Position numbers and translations under genes: made by a program. Below are positions 23,780 through 36,837 of a stretch of DNA of 64,000 nt, piece after piece (positions within the stretch are counted from its first letter, which is position 1; every line of letters starts with the position of its first letter). The stretch comes from Combretum micranthum. Lineage: Eukaryota > Streptophyta > Magnoliopsida > Myrtales > Combretaceae. The stretch is from NCBI GenBank assembly GCA_024138025.1, contig JAMXBD010000204.1, forward strand, positions 124,001-188,000, read 5' to 3'. Below the pieces are notes generated by a model. That model saw only the letters and a program-made list of their open reading frames with translations. It had not been told where the DNA came from and ran no database searches.

Positions 23780-25315
23780 ATTACTCTTTTTGCAAGCTAG
23801 CTTGCTTCCATATTTGCCTCTCAAAGGCTATAAATGACTTTGACATGCTTTGTCTTACTAGTTTCCAGCCTGTATAAAGAGGCAACATTAGGTGAAGAGA
23901 GTATGCTAGTGTAGTGTTCCATTGGTCCATTAGCTTAGCAGCATAATAAGAGTCTATTTTAACACCTATATAATCTGAATTATTAATTTTTGTCATTTTT
24001 AATGCTTTAAGCACGCTTCATAGTTATGCTTTTAGGGAAGAAGCGTGAGCAATTATTTTGGAGAATCCACACTGGATTTCTCCTTTCAAGTTTCTACGTA
24101 ATCCACCGATTGCAACTTTGAGATTTTCGTCACTCTTCGTTGCATCATAGTTAAACCCCATCAAACCTCTAAGCAGCTTGGTTTAGCTGAATTGAATATT
24201 AGTATTCTTTGCCATCATTATTTGCCTTGTCCAACTTGCATTATGTTGATCTATGCTATGTCAATCCACATGATTAAGTTCTTTCCCAAAAGTTCTTCTA
24301 TTTCTCTTTTTACATATTTCCCACATCATAAATCAAAAAGTACAAGCCTATGGTCTATGTATGCCTTTCGTGATTACTATAATAATACCATCATTTCTTT
24401 TTAGCCCTTTTTGAAAGTTTATTAAAATGATTATTTAAATTGGTTTAGATCATTACAATAAAGTTGTGTTACTTGACAAAAAACATTCTTTGTATAGATA
24501 TTTAATCGAGTCATTCTCTTATCTACAAAACAAACCCATTTTCTCAATTATAATACCTCTTCTGAATAAGTTATCACGTATAGGAATCCCATTATGCGAA
24601 ACTCAGCATGGGAGTAATTGGATCTTAGGCATGGCTAGAGTTTTCCATATCCATCTTCAGTCCTTTTCATTTTTTTCCTTGTCTTCTTCTCGCTTAAAAG
24701 CTTATAAACCAACTTGAGTGTCATTTCATCTACACTATCATTAGTTCGCATCTTTTCTTCCATGTCTTCTATCGACTCCCATGATTATATATGTTTCTCA
24801 ATAAAAAGATGTAATTATCAGTTCAATACTATGTCGTACCATTGTCTCATTAATCTATGCCTCTTTAGGCATGTATAAGCGTGATGCCATTGGCGTTTCT
24901 ATTTACAAGTTTATATAGGATTTTAGGAGATCTCTTAGCTTGCCCTTCTCCAACTACTTGCCTTCCTAGAATATAGCCTTCCTCCTACTTAATGCTCTGA
25001 TAAACAACATATCATTCAACCACATATTTACTTTTACTAATGCTTTATATGGTTAAGATCCAAATTTCATTTTGAAACCATTTTTCCAAGAAACCATATT
25101 TTACCTTTTGCATCTTTGCCTATAGCATTTCATATGATCTCGTCTTCTACATCCTTTTGATAAGGCAAATTCTATTTTTCTTAGTTAAGTCTAATAACCC
25201 TAAGACACTTCTTCCGATTTCTTTACTATGCTACCCAATAAACCTTCCTTTGTTTTTCTATTGATTTGATAAGTGATACATTCACTTTTTGAGGGATGGA
25301 AATCACTTAAAAACA

Positions 25316-25619
25316 AGGTAAATTACATTAGAATGCCCCATTGTTTAGGGATAAGTTCATTTAATGTTTTAATATTTTGAGAGGTTCAAAAGATGTCTCA
25401 ATGTTTGGAGAAGTGTGTTAATTGAGGTCATTGTTAACACGTGTTAACAAGAGAAATATTTAATTAAAACTTAGAAGGCTTGTCACATTATGACATGTGT
25501 CATTGGAAACCTCAATTGACCCATTTTTCAAATGTTGGGACTTCTTTTGAATCATTCAAAACGTTGGGACATCAAATGAACTCACCCTGAAACGTTATGA
25601 CCTTCTGGTGTAACTACCC
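25316..25619. mobile_element. Foldback MITE, about 304 bp, with long inverted arms
   Basis: The two halves are near inverted copies over about 130 bp. The left end reads GGTAAATTACATTAGAATG and the right end, reversed, GGGTAGTTACACCAGAAGG. Both continue into GTTCATTT(A/G)ATGT and GTTAATTGAGGT / GTCAATTGAGGT blocks. Flanking 9-mers TTAAAAACA and TTAAAAGGA agree at 7 of 9, as for an aged Mutator-type duplication. It lies within the LINE remnant. Confidence 0.75.
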
Positions 25620-25785
25620 TTAAAAGGAATAGTCAATCGCTCTTTTGAGGACTGAGTTTATCACTAATATCTTTTTAGTCATACTTAGCATTTAAACTTT
25701 CCATCTATGAAGTTTACTTCTAACTTTCTCTATAGTTTAAGTATTCATTTTATTTTAGACCAGTTTGCTTTAGTACAATTCCTAA

Positions 25786-26185
25786 CAGCTTGTTCACTTT
25801 GCTGAATGGAATAAGGGAGAAATGGAATTCCAATTCAAAGGGAATGTAATAAAGTTGTAATGGCTATTATATGTTCACTTGGTGTAAAAAGTAAAACAGG
25901 TAATTATTAGAGTAAAACGTAAAACATATATAATGCCCCTTGTATTTATTACAGAGAGAAGATAATTATATAGTTGTTACTTTCAAGATAGGGGTATTTA
26001 TGACAAAGTTGAAAAATAGACTATTGAATGGCAATTCATGAGTTAGAAACATGAATTACTATTCATCATTTTACGTAATAGCAATTCATTATGAATTATC
26101 ATTTCTTTCAAGTGAACACAGTAATATCAGCTTTACGTCAAATAAAGAAGGAATGAATAGCTATTCATGTCAAGTGAACGGACTG
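25786..26185 (+). mobile_element. PIF/Harbinger-type MITE, copy 1 (400 bp)
   Basis: The ends are CAGCTTGTTCACTTT and, reversed, CAGTCCGTTCACTTG. The flanks are TAA on the left and CAA on the right, compatible with a TAA target duplication carrying one change. It is similar along its whole length to the reverse complement of 36249-36652. No open frame of note, so it is non-autonomous. Confidence 0.75.
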
Positions 26186-27075
26186 CAAGTATTTTCTCCA
26201 ATCATTTTTTAATCTAATTTACATTGTATTACTAATCTTTTGTTTAATCTCTTTCCTTATATTTTTTGAAAAGATCATGCAAGATTTTTCAAGATTAATT
26301 GTTTCCCCTAATAGTTAACCAAAGAAGCTCATAATTTCAAGCATTGTTATAGTATCAAAGTTTGCTTACCCCGTAAGCAAAATATCATTAGTAAAAAATA
26401 ATTGTTATATCTCCTTACTTTTCATAATGATTAACTTTTAAGCTCCTTGGTCTACATAGTAATGTATAGCTTTACTCATCAACTCCATCACAAGGATAAA
26501 TAAATAAGGAGACAATAGGTCTCCCTACTTTATGCCTCTATAAGAATGGAATGGTGCAACAACAACTCTATTAAACAAGACCTCATAGCTAATAGTTGCA
26601 AGACATGATCTACTTGGAAACTTCGGTTTTTTTAGCATACTATAGATAAAACCTCATTTCACACAGTTGTATGCCTTCTTCAAATCAAGCTTGATTATCA
26701 TCTAACCTTTTTGCCTTTTTTTGCATTCAAGACAATGTAAGAGTTCTTGAAAACAATGATGTTATTCGCTGCCCCAAGAATGAAACCTAATTATTTAGGT
26801 TGATGAGATCATTAAGCATTGGTATCAACCTTTTTGCTATGACCTTTGTAAAAATTTTATACAATGTGATACACAAGCTAATAGTTCTGAAGTCCTTAAC
26901 TTAATTAACCCTCATGATCTTTGGGATTTGAATAAAGAGTGTTTTATTTACTATGGAACTCTTTTATTTATCTATGTTGACTTAATCATTTCATATACCA
27001 TATTATATATAACATCCCAACATTTGTTGAAGAAGAATATATGCAAGCCATCTACACATGGGCTTTTTATAATTT

Positions 27076-28430
27076 CCTATGCTCTACACTACTTTCTTGA
27101 TTATAAGTATGTTACACTTTATAGTTTATTTGATATATATATATATATATATGATTGTTTTTAATGGTTTTGGTATTAGTTTATATTTTAATACTGGGGG
27201 TTGACAGCTTAATTGGAGATTAAAAAAAAAGGAGAAAGATTAAGATCCATGCATATTTTGACTTGATTTGAAAAGATATTAAGCTCAAGAAGTGCACAGT
27301 CAATAGGGCAACTGTACACTTTACTCATACAAATCTTGTGTTGCAAAATGGCTTAAATCAAGTATTCTGGGAAGGGTACACCCAAAATCATGCTCATGTA
27401 CTTTCTCATGCAGTCCATGATTGCACTATCCACTTATTTTCAAAGTCAAAATATGCATGAAGGATGACTGTGCACCTACTCGTCCACTTGATGAATTACA
27501 AGTATTGCCTGTGTGTGTGTGTGTGTGTGTGTACATACATAGTATATGAGCCAAATGAAAAGAGATCAACAAAACACAATATTTCTAACATAAAGAGAGT
27601 TAAAGAGAAGAAAAAGAAGAGAACTTTTGAAGACTCATTGAAAGATTGCTTGAAAGAAAAGCCATTGTAATCAAATGCACTCAACCACAATAATTGTAAA
27701 GGGGTTTTATCATCATGTTATCTTGTGAATTGTGATTGGACTGTAAGGTTATTATACATGATGATAGCGATAATTTTCTTGTATCTAGATTTGTGAATCG
27801 TAAGCTTAATCATATCCAGTTTTATTAAAATCCTTGTTGCTTGTCATTTAATTGTATTTACTTATTGGAATTAGGTTAATATTTCTAAAGTGTTAATGTA
27901 AGATATTATGCATATAGGAAAGTTCCATATTAATAATTAGATCTATATAGTTAAGTAGAGTTATATAAATCCGTCAGATTAGGGTCAAACCTAATAGAAA
28001 AATTCACAATGGGGAGTAATTAATTAATTGGTTAACTAATTAAGCTAATGGATTGTGGAGCAATCTATTAGGATAGTTTTAATTAATTAATGGAATGATT
28101 GCACAGTGTCAGGTCCGAATGATTTCCACTACGGTCTATATTAAGAATTCCCATGATTCAGAGATATAAAAGACAAAATTGGTTGGCTATATATGTAATT
28201 TTGGGGGTAATAATGTGTAGATACTATTTTCTTCCATTCTTGATATTAATCATTGCTTTTGCTTCTTGTTTGTTAAATTATTAATTAGGACTCTCAATTC
28301 AATCTATTACTATGAATTGTAGGCTGGATAATAAGGTATAAGTTATCATTAGCACTTGTAATCCCCGTGAGAATCGATACTTTAACCGAGCTCGCAATAC
28401 TATATTAAATGATGGGTGCACTTGCCTAAC
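27076..28430. other. Repeat-derived non-coding DNA with (AT)n and (GT)n runs
   Basis: (AT)n lies at about 27133-27152 and (GT)11 at 27511-27532. The right part (about 27900-28430) ends in GGTGCACTTGCCTAACA and is probably the end of a Ty3/gypsy LTR, because a primer-binding-like motif follows. No gene is seen. Confidence 0.4.
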
Positions 28431-28985
28431 AATCAAGTTTTGGCACTAATGCTGAGATTAATAGCTTGCTACCTTTTTAATCTAACCATTTCTTTATTTC
28501 ATTTTTCTCTTTCTCTTTTTTGTTAAATTTGCTTCTTTTTTAGTATTTAAGAATCTTTATATGAATTTTTCTTTATAATATTATTAATGCCATACAGAGT
28601 ACGATTGATGGAATTAAAATAAATAACCTATACCTATGAATTTTTGTGAATATAATGTGTTGGTATTGTGGGGATGACCACACCTCATATGAGTGCCCTG
28701 ATCCATATCCCCATTATCCGCTTACAATCACACAAAATATATACTACCAAGCCTTACTCATCCCACCCTCAACGTTTCTGTGTCTTTAGCCTCAAGAGAG
28801 GAAGATTGAAGATTTTGAAGAGGTTCTAACAAGATATATTGAGATGACTTAATCTCATTTTCAAAGTCATGAGTCATTGATGATCCAAGAAGCTTTGGTT
28901 TGTAATCTAAAGAAAAAATTGAGTAACCCATTGAATTAGTTGTTGAAAGGAAGATCCATGATATGGAAGAGTAACTAATAAAACG
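28431..28985 (+). pseudogene. Athila-like Ty3/gypsy leader and gag fragment
   Basis: ATCAAGTTTTGGCACTAATG at about 28431 resembles the TCAAGTTTTTGGCGCCGTTG leader and primer-binding region of Athila/Tat elements. A zinc-knuckle block CWYCGDDHTSYEC lies near 28649-28687. Then come EEVLTRYIEMT, stop, SHFQSHESLMIQEALVCNLK, the coiled segment that follows the knuckle in Athila gag. The frame is broken and no pol follows. Confidence 0.55.
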
Positions 28986-30835
28986 CAACTAGGCATTTAA
29001 GACTCGCTTTTAAAGCATCGAGATAACATTAATAGACTACACAACTCCCATTCACAATTTGCATAACCATATTAAGCAAACCATTAGATAATTGTCGAGA
29101 GGGAGAGGGAGGGGGGATGGCAGGGAACACCACATGAAGACATCGAGCCTTTATACCTCGTAGGATCATTTCAAGAGTAGACAACCTAACAAATAACATC
29201 TTCCAATGCTTTCAAGAAACTAAGGGTAATGCCTGAGAATTTTAAAAGTTCTACTTGAAAGTTAAAGTGGAACATAAGCTTATAAGAGATTTTGTGAGTG
29301 AGTTAGTATCACACTCCATAATGTACCCTAGTCGTGACAACCCACCATGAATACTCGTCGAGGCAAAAGAATTTCCATTTAACACATTAAATCCCATTGA
29401 CTATTCATGAAGCATATAAAAAGAATATTTTATCCACAATTAATTTACCCAAAAACATACCTTGATAACTTCAATGAGTACCATGTCTCCAAAATAAAAT
29501 AATTTAAGTCTTGATTGATTACAATCATGCTAAGATAGTAGAACACTTAATGTATTACAGATAACATAGCTTAACAAGGGAGAGTTTCTTAATTCTTTCC
29601 TTACTCCTTATCCATACCCAAACCCAAAGAGGTTGTCTCAAAAACTTATAGGTAGCAGTCTCCTCATAGTACTATGCCAAAGGAACCTGAAATATGAATA
29701 AGTCTATGGGAGTGTGAAGCAAAAACCATAGCTCGGGAGTGGGATATACTCTTAACCACAATAAGCACAAGCAAGTTTTCAAGAATATGCGATGTGTGGA
29801 CAATCTTATGAATGCAAGCATCGCACGTGGTCTTTCAGTAACTAACGTAAAGTCTAAGGTTTACCCTCCCCAAAACCCCCCACCCAAACCTAGGCATCGA
29901 TGGACCACCATCAGTTCCTAAGCCACATACTACGGTCTACCACTATTTTTTTTAGTCTATAGTTGCCTTCATTAGTCTTTTTTTATCCATAATCATTGTT
30001 GTTGCTTTCTATCCCTCTACCACATTCAACAAGCGGACCCATACCGGGTCAAGTGTAACAGCCCAAACTGTAGCAAGGTCTTTGGCTCCTCCATACACAC
30101 GACAATCCCTAAATTTTTAGTTCATGCATGAGGGGGTGTAGTCCCCTCGAGACTTTCCACGTGCTCACCATAAGAAGTGATGCCTTTGACAAGGTAGAAC
30201 GCTATGCAATGCATGCCGAGTTTTATTATGACTCAAGTTAATAATTAGTCTCAGTTATGTGGTGACCAATCCATTAAACATCCACGAGATCATAACATTC
30301 AACACCACATTCACAATACAACTTTAGGCATCATGGATGATGAAAATGAAACAATAAAAATCTTATGCTTAACCTCAAATACCTGATTGTATATTCATAT
30401 ATATAAGATATATATGTACTTGTGGCATGTATGCTAGTACAAGTATGTTGGCATACAACATTTTATTTATCTTATTTATTTTACTTTAGGATGAAAAATC
30501 TTAAATTTTTTTTGCAATTCGTTATTTTTTTTATATACAGATATATGTATACACACACATACATTTTAGAATTATGTGTCATACATAAACATATACCTAT
30601 AGGTGGAAATATGGTTTTTCGAATAAGTCGAGTACAATGAGAATTCGTTCATGAGGATATACCTTTTTCATGCAAGTTTGTATGTATATGCACATATATT
30701 TATTAAATATCATCTATCATTTCCATTAATAATTTAAATTTAAATTTTTTATTTTCTTATAAGAAATCGTATATATATATATATCATAAAAAGAATTTAC
30801 TTTCCCTAAAAGAGTTTCATGCAAATATATGTGGC

Positions 30836-30875
<40 letters not shown>

Positions 30876-33800
30876 TTCATCTTTACGTTCTTTTAATTTC
30901 CCATTTTTTTTAACCTTCTACTCCAAATTAAAATCTTTATAGTTACTGGCCAAATATATATTCTCCGTCTATGTTAATCGTGGCCTTAATCAATGCAACT
31001 ACACAAAATTCACACTTTGTGGAAAATTTTCGGAAAATAAAAGAAGATAATAAAGTACTTTGAATGGCAGTATATATCCTCTTGAGGAAAGTATTTTTTT
31101 CCCTAAGTGAATGAATCCAATGAAATGGTACATGATATATATATATATATATATATATAAATACACATATTTCCATTATCATTATTTTGAAAATAGTGAA
31201 CGTTTCACCTTATTCATTTTTTGTTTCAAAACATTCTATTTCCAATTCAAAAATTTCGTTCCATGTTTCAGGTACTCGTGCAAAGAAGATAGTAATACAA
31301 GAAAAAGAAAAATCATCTAATAATAAAAATAAATTATTTTTAATCACTCCAGACCAATCTCTTCCAAGAAGTAGATAAAATCCTACCACATTCATAGATT
31401 TACCATATATAAAACTCTTGTCAACCTAGAGGATTTGGTAATTCGGCTAAGGCGTTAACTATTAACATTTATATTCAGACCAAAAACAAAAGTACTTAGA
31501 AAATGTGGGACAAGTCTCATGCTTAACCCAAAAGTAAAAATTTTAGCATTACTCACATGTCCAAGCAAATATGCCACACGATTTTTATTACTGTTACTTC
31601 AATAAAATCAGAAACCAACTCATGAAAATTTCATATACTGAACATAGATCGCACATCCTCAAAAATCCCACTCTATAACATCCATTCAAGTGATCAATTA
31701 TTGATACAAATACTTGTTTTCAAACCTATCCAAAAATCCGTCAAGTGCGCATGCAACCCACCATTATTACTTCGATTTCTACAAGTTTGAACATTCATAG
31801 GCTAAACCCAGCACACTCATAGCACATTAACTAGACATAAATCATATTTCATGGGAACACATGTCAAAGAACATATTTCTATCATGGTTGTAATCCATCA
31901 AGAAGAAGCACACTCACATCTTTACATGAAAACAACTTAAAGTATGAATATCTCATATTTACACAACACAAATTGTTCAAGAGTCACTCCCACTCCCCTT
32001 TGCCGATTACTCATGGTTCGTAGTAATCCAAGGGAAGTTTTGGCTCGTCAAAAAATCCTAATAAACATAGGAATCACTCTAAGTTACTATTCTAAACTTA
32101 AAACTACTATTCTTATTAAATTAACGTTTCAATATTTTTCTTCATTTCCCTACCCAAAGTTTTCGGTGGTTTACGTGTTATTCATCAATAAAATGATCCT
32201 TAATTAGTTGAGAATATGTTACTACTCATGAATGTAGATTTAAGGTCGTGAAACTCAATAATCAAAAGGAATTGATTGAAAAAAAAAAGTTGCAAGATTT
32301 TTCTGTAGAATCTTAAATTTTTTCATAAACTTTAACTTTATGTAGCTTACATGATCCTTACCTTTTTAGGCTAGTAACTTAGCCATTTAAAGTAACCCAG
32401 GTGATGAGTCTATTAGGAGTGGTGGTTCATACAATGGTGATTGGAGGTGGGAGTAACGATTATGTAAAGTTGATGGGTCAGATTGGTTCTTACACTTAGA
32501 AAAAATTTCTAAGTGCCATACATCAAGTTGGTGCATCAACTTTGAATGATATTTTCTCTATAATGGTAATGGTTTGGTCACATTGGCGGTGGGGGATTTG
32601 AAGGTGGTGGAAAGGGGTTTCAAACGATAGTCTTGACTTGCCAAGAAGTTAAGTGAGTGGAGAGAAATATAGAGCTAAAGACGAGATCGGGTAGGTTACT
32701 AAGTTATGTCTGTACCACATTTGTTACCCTTAGGGTTATTGCCCACTATATATTGGGTTGTGTTGATATATGCCCATTAAAATAAAATCCCAGAGCATGC
32801 ATGCAAGTAAAGTTATGATTTCTGAATTTAGAATTAATGTTTTGTGTTTGATAACGAGTAAGGCATATGGCTAAGCTAACAAAACAACAGCTGTGTAGCA
32901 CATCACAATTAATTATTTCTTCTTTTTTCTTTTTTTTGTAAAACATTTCCTTGTTATTTATACATAAAAAAAATTATATTACTATTACCAATATTTAAAA
33001 TTTGAAAATGTAGTTATTCAATGTAGATATATTTAATATTTTTAAGGTCTTCACAGTTAGTGATTAAACCTATAAGAGTGTGGAAAAATATAGTGAATGG
33101 CCATAGCTAAGTAACTAAAGTTGAAGCATATGAATTTGATGAAAAACTTGTTGACAATGAGAATATAAGTTTCGGTTTTTTAGATGTTAAGTTGCTTTAA
33201 GAAAATACTGAACTAAATGAGAATCTTTTAATAGGAGTGAGAGATTAACCATATATGATCATTAATGATTTTGGTCTTATCTAACACAAGACAAGATGTA
33301 TGAGAAAGGAGAAGATAAATTCAGATTGGATGTTAAGAGCTTCTATATTATATACTAGAATTCTTAAATTCAAATTTTTTTCCAGATACTGAACCTACAC
33401 CATGATCAATTTGGGAATTGAGTTAAATTTGACCAAATCTTAACATGTAGAATCAGGCCAATGATAGATGATGAGCCAAGGTTACCCTTGTGGGCTTAGG
33501 GCCTTTGCAAAGCTTCTTGGCCTAAGGACTTGTGAGACTATTTATGGGTCACTAGTCCATGAGGTCGGTGTTGGGTGTAATCTTTGAGGTTTTTTTATTA
33601 TGAATTTAGTAATTAGAAAATTTAAACTCATAAATGGCATTAGGACATTAGATGATTAAGTAACAAATATTAATTTTTCACTCAGAATTTTTCTTGGTTA
33701 TGTCTTATATGATGATAAATAAATTTCTTAGTTAGTAAAAGATACCAAAGGCAAGATTTTGTGACACAAATTAATAACATTACATCTATTCTTATATAAC

Positions 33801-36248
33801 TCATGATATCAAGCATAAAATAACGATAAATTCATAGAGCTTGTTGATTAATAGACAATGGTTTAATGATAAATTACTAGAGATGGAATATACACGATAT
33901 AACTAAAAACATATGAATATCTAAAAATGAAACTCAAATAAAACTTCTAAATACATTGTTATGAAATTTAGAATATTCTGAGTTTTATGAGTATAATATC
34001 TAGAATTACCATTTAGGGCTTGAAAACCTTAATCATGTAAGAGAAAAACCTAAGAATATTCAATGGCTTAACTTTTAAATTTAAAATTTCAATTCAATTA
34101 TTATTTAATAAAATTATAGAACCCTTAGACATAATTTAAAAGTTATTTTTTTAAAATAACTAAATTAACTACACGTATGATCCTATATTATATGCGATAG
34201 CTTAGATATTAACCTTAATTCATCAATAACTCTTAGAATTGTATCTGATTAGACATGTTCTCTTCAAACGCTAATAAAACAACTCCATAGCAATGTAGAA
34301 CATGTTGAACACTACTTGCATGAAGACTTAAGAGGTCATTTTCAATGACTCATCCAAGCTTATGTAATGCTTAAATTACGTTGATATAAGAACATGTCCT
34401 TTGCAAGCTCTCCTAACCATCCACTTTGATGCATAAATGAGGGAAAATATTTGCATCACAACTTGCATGCCTTCTATAAACCACTTTAGTTAAGCCTAAG
34501 TTAAGTCTTGTGTAAGCTACGTTGACACAACTAATACAAACCTTAAAAACTCCCTTTACCCCGTGCATTATATTCCCTATGCATGAACAAGGTTAAACAA
34601 TCAACCAATCAAATTAAAACTCCTCTAATTAAATTAAGATTAGGTGAAAAACAAATTAAAAAGCTTAGTTCAAGTGGGAACCAAACATTTCTGTGAACTT
34701 CAAAGATAAGGAGCCAATAACTATCAACATCATCCCAAATCCAACACTTTGAGTCTTCCTTAAGTCTTCATAGAAGAACAAGAACACCCTAGAAGATGCT
34801 CATGAAATGATCATAATATATAAGACATTTTATCTGTATCACATCAATTTATTTTCTTCATTTTATTCTCAACAACTTGCAATAATAATACATAAAGATA
34901 ACAAGACAAAATCAAGCTTAAGAACACAATACAAGTCGTGCACCCCTAATCTCAAAAGCCACTACACCTGTCAACATCTATATAAGTCAAAATCATCCTA
35001 AAAGTAAAAAGGACTTTGGTTTTGTTTTAGAAAGGCAAGAGAAATCCCTAGTCGTGAGCCTCATATGCCTTTTCAAAGGCCATTTCAACATCAAAACACC
35101 CACTTTCAACACATAAAACTAAACAAGAACTTTAAGGAAAGATCATAGCCAATACCATTCCTTATTGCACTAAAAACTCTAGCAAATTTTTCAAAGGGAT
35201 TTCAACATCAAGGACCACAACTCTAAGTTAAGAACATGTCTTAATCAATTTTAAATTTTACTTTAAGTCAAACTTATAACTAGCCCTTCGTGCACTAAGA
35301 TTTCGGTCATCACTATAGTAAGGAGCCATCCACTTCAAACTTTCTTACATAAAGGTAATCTCCACATCAAGTTTGAATAAATATTTCATTAGAAATTAAA
35401 CTTAATGCTTGATCATAGGTCATAATAATTCGGCCCAACTCTTGACTTTAAGGTAAATTAAGTCAAATACTCTTAGGCAAGGAATTTCCAGCTATTTTAT
35501 AAATGCTACTTATTTACTAAATCATAATATGAGAAATCATCAATGACATGTCTATATTCTAACATGTTAACCTTAAGGGCATGATCTTGCTAAAAATGTA
35601 TCATTTGTTGTTTAATGCAAAATTTAAACCTTATTGGAGAAATGAAGGCATGAAATATGATTTAAAAAATTGGAATACTCATTTGGTCATCCTATGAACT
35701 ACATGAGGATATTTCACCCCTATGAAGAAAATTATAGATCCCATATGCTTTCATGAAAGAAAACTGGATCATTGTAAGTGATATTGACCTAGAATATGAT
35801 CTATGAAATTTTGTTGATCAATTGATCTCTATAAGAACTTTAGAGAAAATTTTAATTATAATGGAAGTGATCTTGTTTCATGTTCATATTAATGTGACCT
35901 AACACATAAACAATACAAACTCATAAATAGAAATTGGTATGACATGAAAAAACAGAGTTAAAAAGCTGTAAGGAAACCTACCCTAAACTATCGGCCATAT
36001 AGGAATAGTAGGGAAAAATCTATAATTAAATTAAGGAAATGAATCATGACTAATTCAATGAGGTTTAAGGAAGCTAACAAGATTTTTAAACATGAAAATA
36101 TTACTATATATAGGGTAGGGAGTAGCGGCATGTGTAGGGAGATAGAATTCCTAATACAAAAATGCAAGGAAAATAAATACAAACAAACTAAGGAAGGAAT
36201 ATGAATAGGGATCCAAAGATCAATCAAGAAGAATACATTAAAACTTAA
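28986..36248. other. Long gene-free, repeat-rich stretch
   Basis: I see no credible gene in these 7 kb. Marks within it: a TGTAACAGCCCAAACTGTAG motif at about 30053, the kind of sequence that starts some Ty3/gypsy LTRs; (CT)n then (TA)n at 30835-30875; (AT)n at 31135-31159; and a minus-strand TATA-like CCTATATATAG at about 36105-36115. Open frames here are short, AT-biased and without domains. Confidence 0.5.
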
Positions 36249-36652
36249 CAGCCCGTTCACTTGAAATGAATAGTTATTCATTCTCTTCTCGTTCAACGTA
36301 AAGCTACTATTATGGGGTTCACTTGAGGAGGAGTGTGAATTCATAATGAATTGATATTATGCAGAATAATGAATAGCAATTCATATCCTCCACCCCACAA
36401 ATTGCTATTCAATGGTTTATTTTTTAATTTTATCATAAATACCCCTATTTTGAAAATATCACCTATAAAATTATCCTCTCTCTATGATAAATACAGGAGA
36501 TATTATAGATATTTTACCTTTTGTTCTAATAATTACTTATTTTACTTTTTATATCAAGTGAATATTATAATAATCATTACAATTCTTTTAAATTCTCTTT
36601 GAATTAGAATTTTATTCCCCCCTTATTTCTATATGGCGAAGTGAATGAGCTA
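36249..36652 (-). mobile_element. PIF/Harbinger-type MITE, copy 2 (404 bp)
   Basis: The left end is CAGCCCGTTCACTTGAA; the right end, reversed, is TAGCTCATTCACTTCGCC. An exact TAA target duplication is present at 36246-36248 and 36653-36655. It is an inverted full-length relative of 25786-26185. Confidence 0.8.
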
Positions 36653-36837
36653 TAAATATAAGGTTTGGTGCATGTAGTGTAATAAAGACACAAATTTCAA
36701 ACTAAAAGAATTATAAGCATACGGGTTGATAATATCAAATTACTTAAAGTTCTACACTCAATATAAAATTGATGTGTTCCGATCTGAGTTAACAAATAAT
36801 ATCCAATAATCCTTTCCTAATATCGGATCAACAATAG

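Larger units (their letters stand above)
23780..27075 (-). pseudogene. LINE (L1-type non-LTR retrotransposon) ORF2 remnant
   Basis: The minus strand carries a decayed LINE pol read from high to low coordinates. At 27075-26985 is a pre-RT block with CVDGLHIFFFNKCWDV. At about 26920-26760 comes the reverse transcriptase with VKDFRTISLCITLYK and IAKRLIPML, then SFLGQR. At 24700-24540 is the zf-RVT region with GIPIRDNLFRRGI. At 24180-23780 is an RNase H-like C-terminus with GFNYDATKSDENLKVAIGG and GVKIDSYYAAKLMDQW. Frameshifts and stops are frequent. The endonuclease domain and ORF1 are missing at the 5' side. Two MITEs sit inside. Confidence 0.8.

Noticed and set aside
30053..31894. Possible solo LTR starting TGTAACAGCCCAAAC with a TCAAG duplication
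   Set aside because: The start looks right and TCAAG recurs after a CA at about 31894, but the proposed end shows no LTR features, and a 7-base match can arise by chance over this distance.
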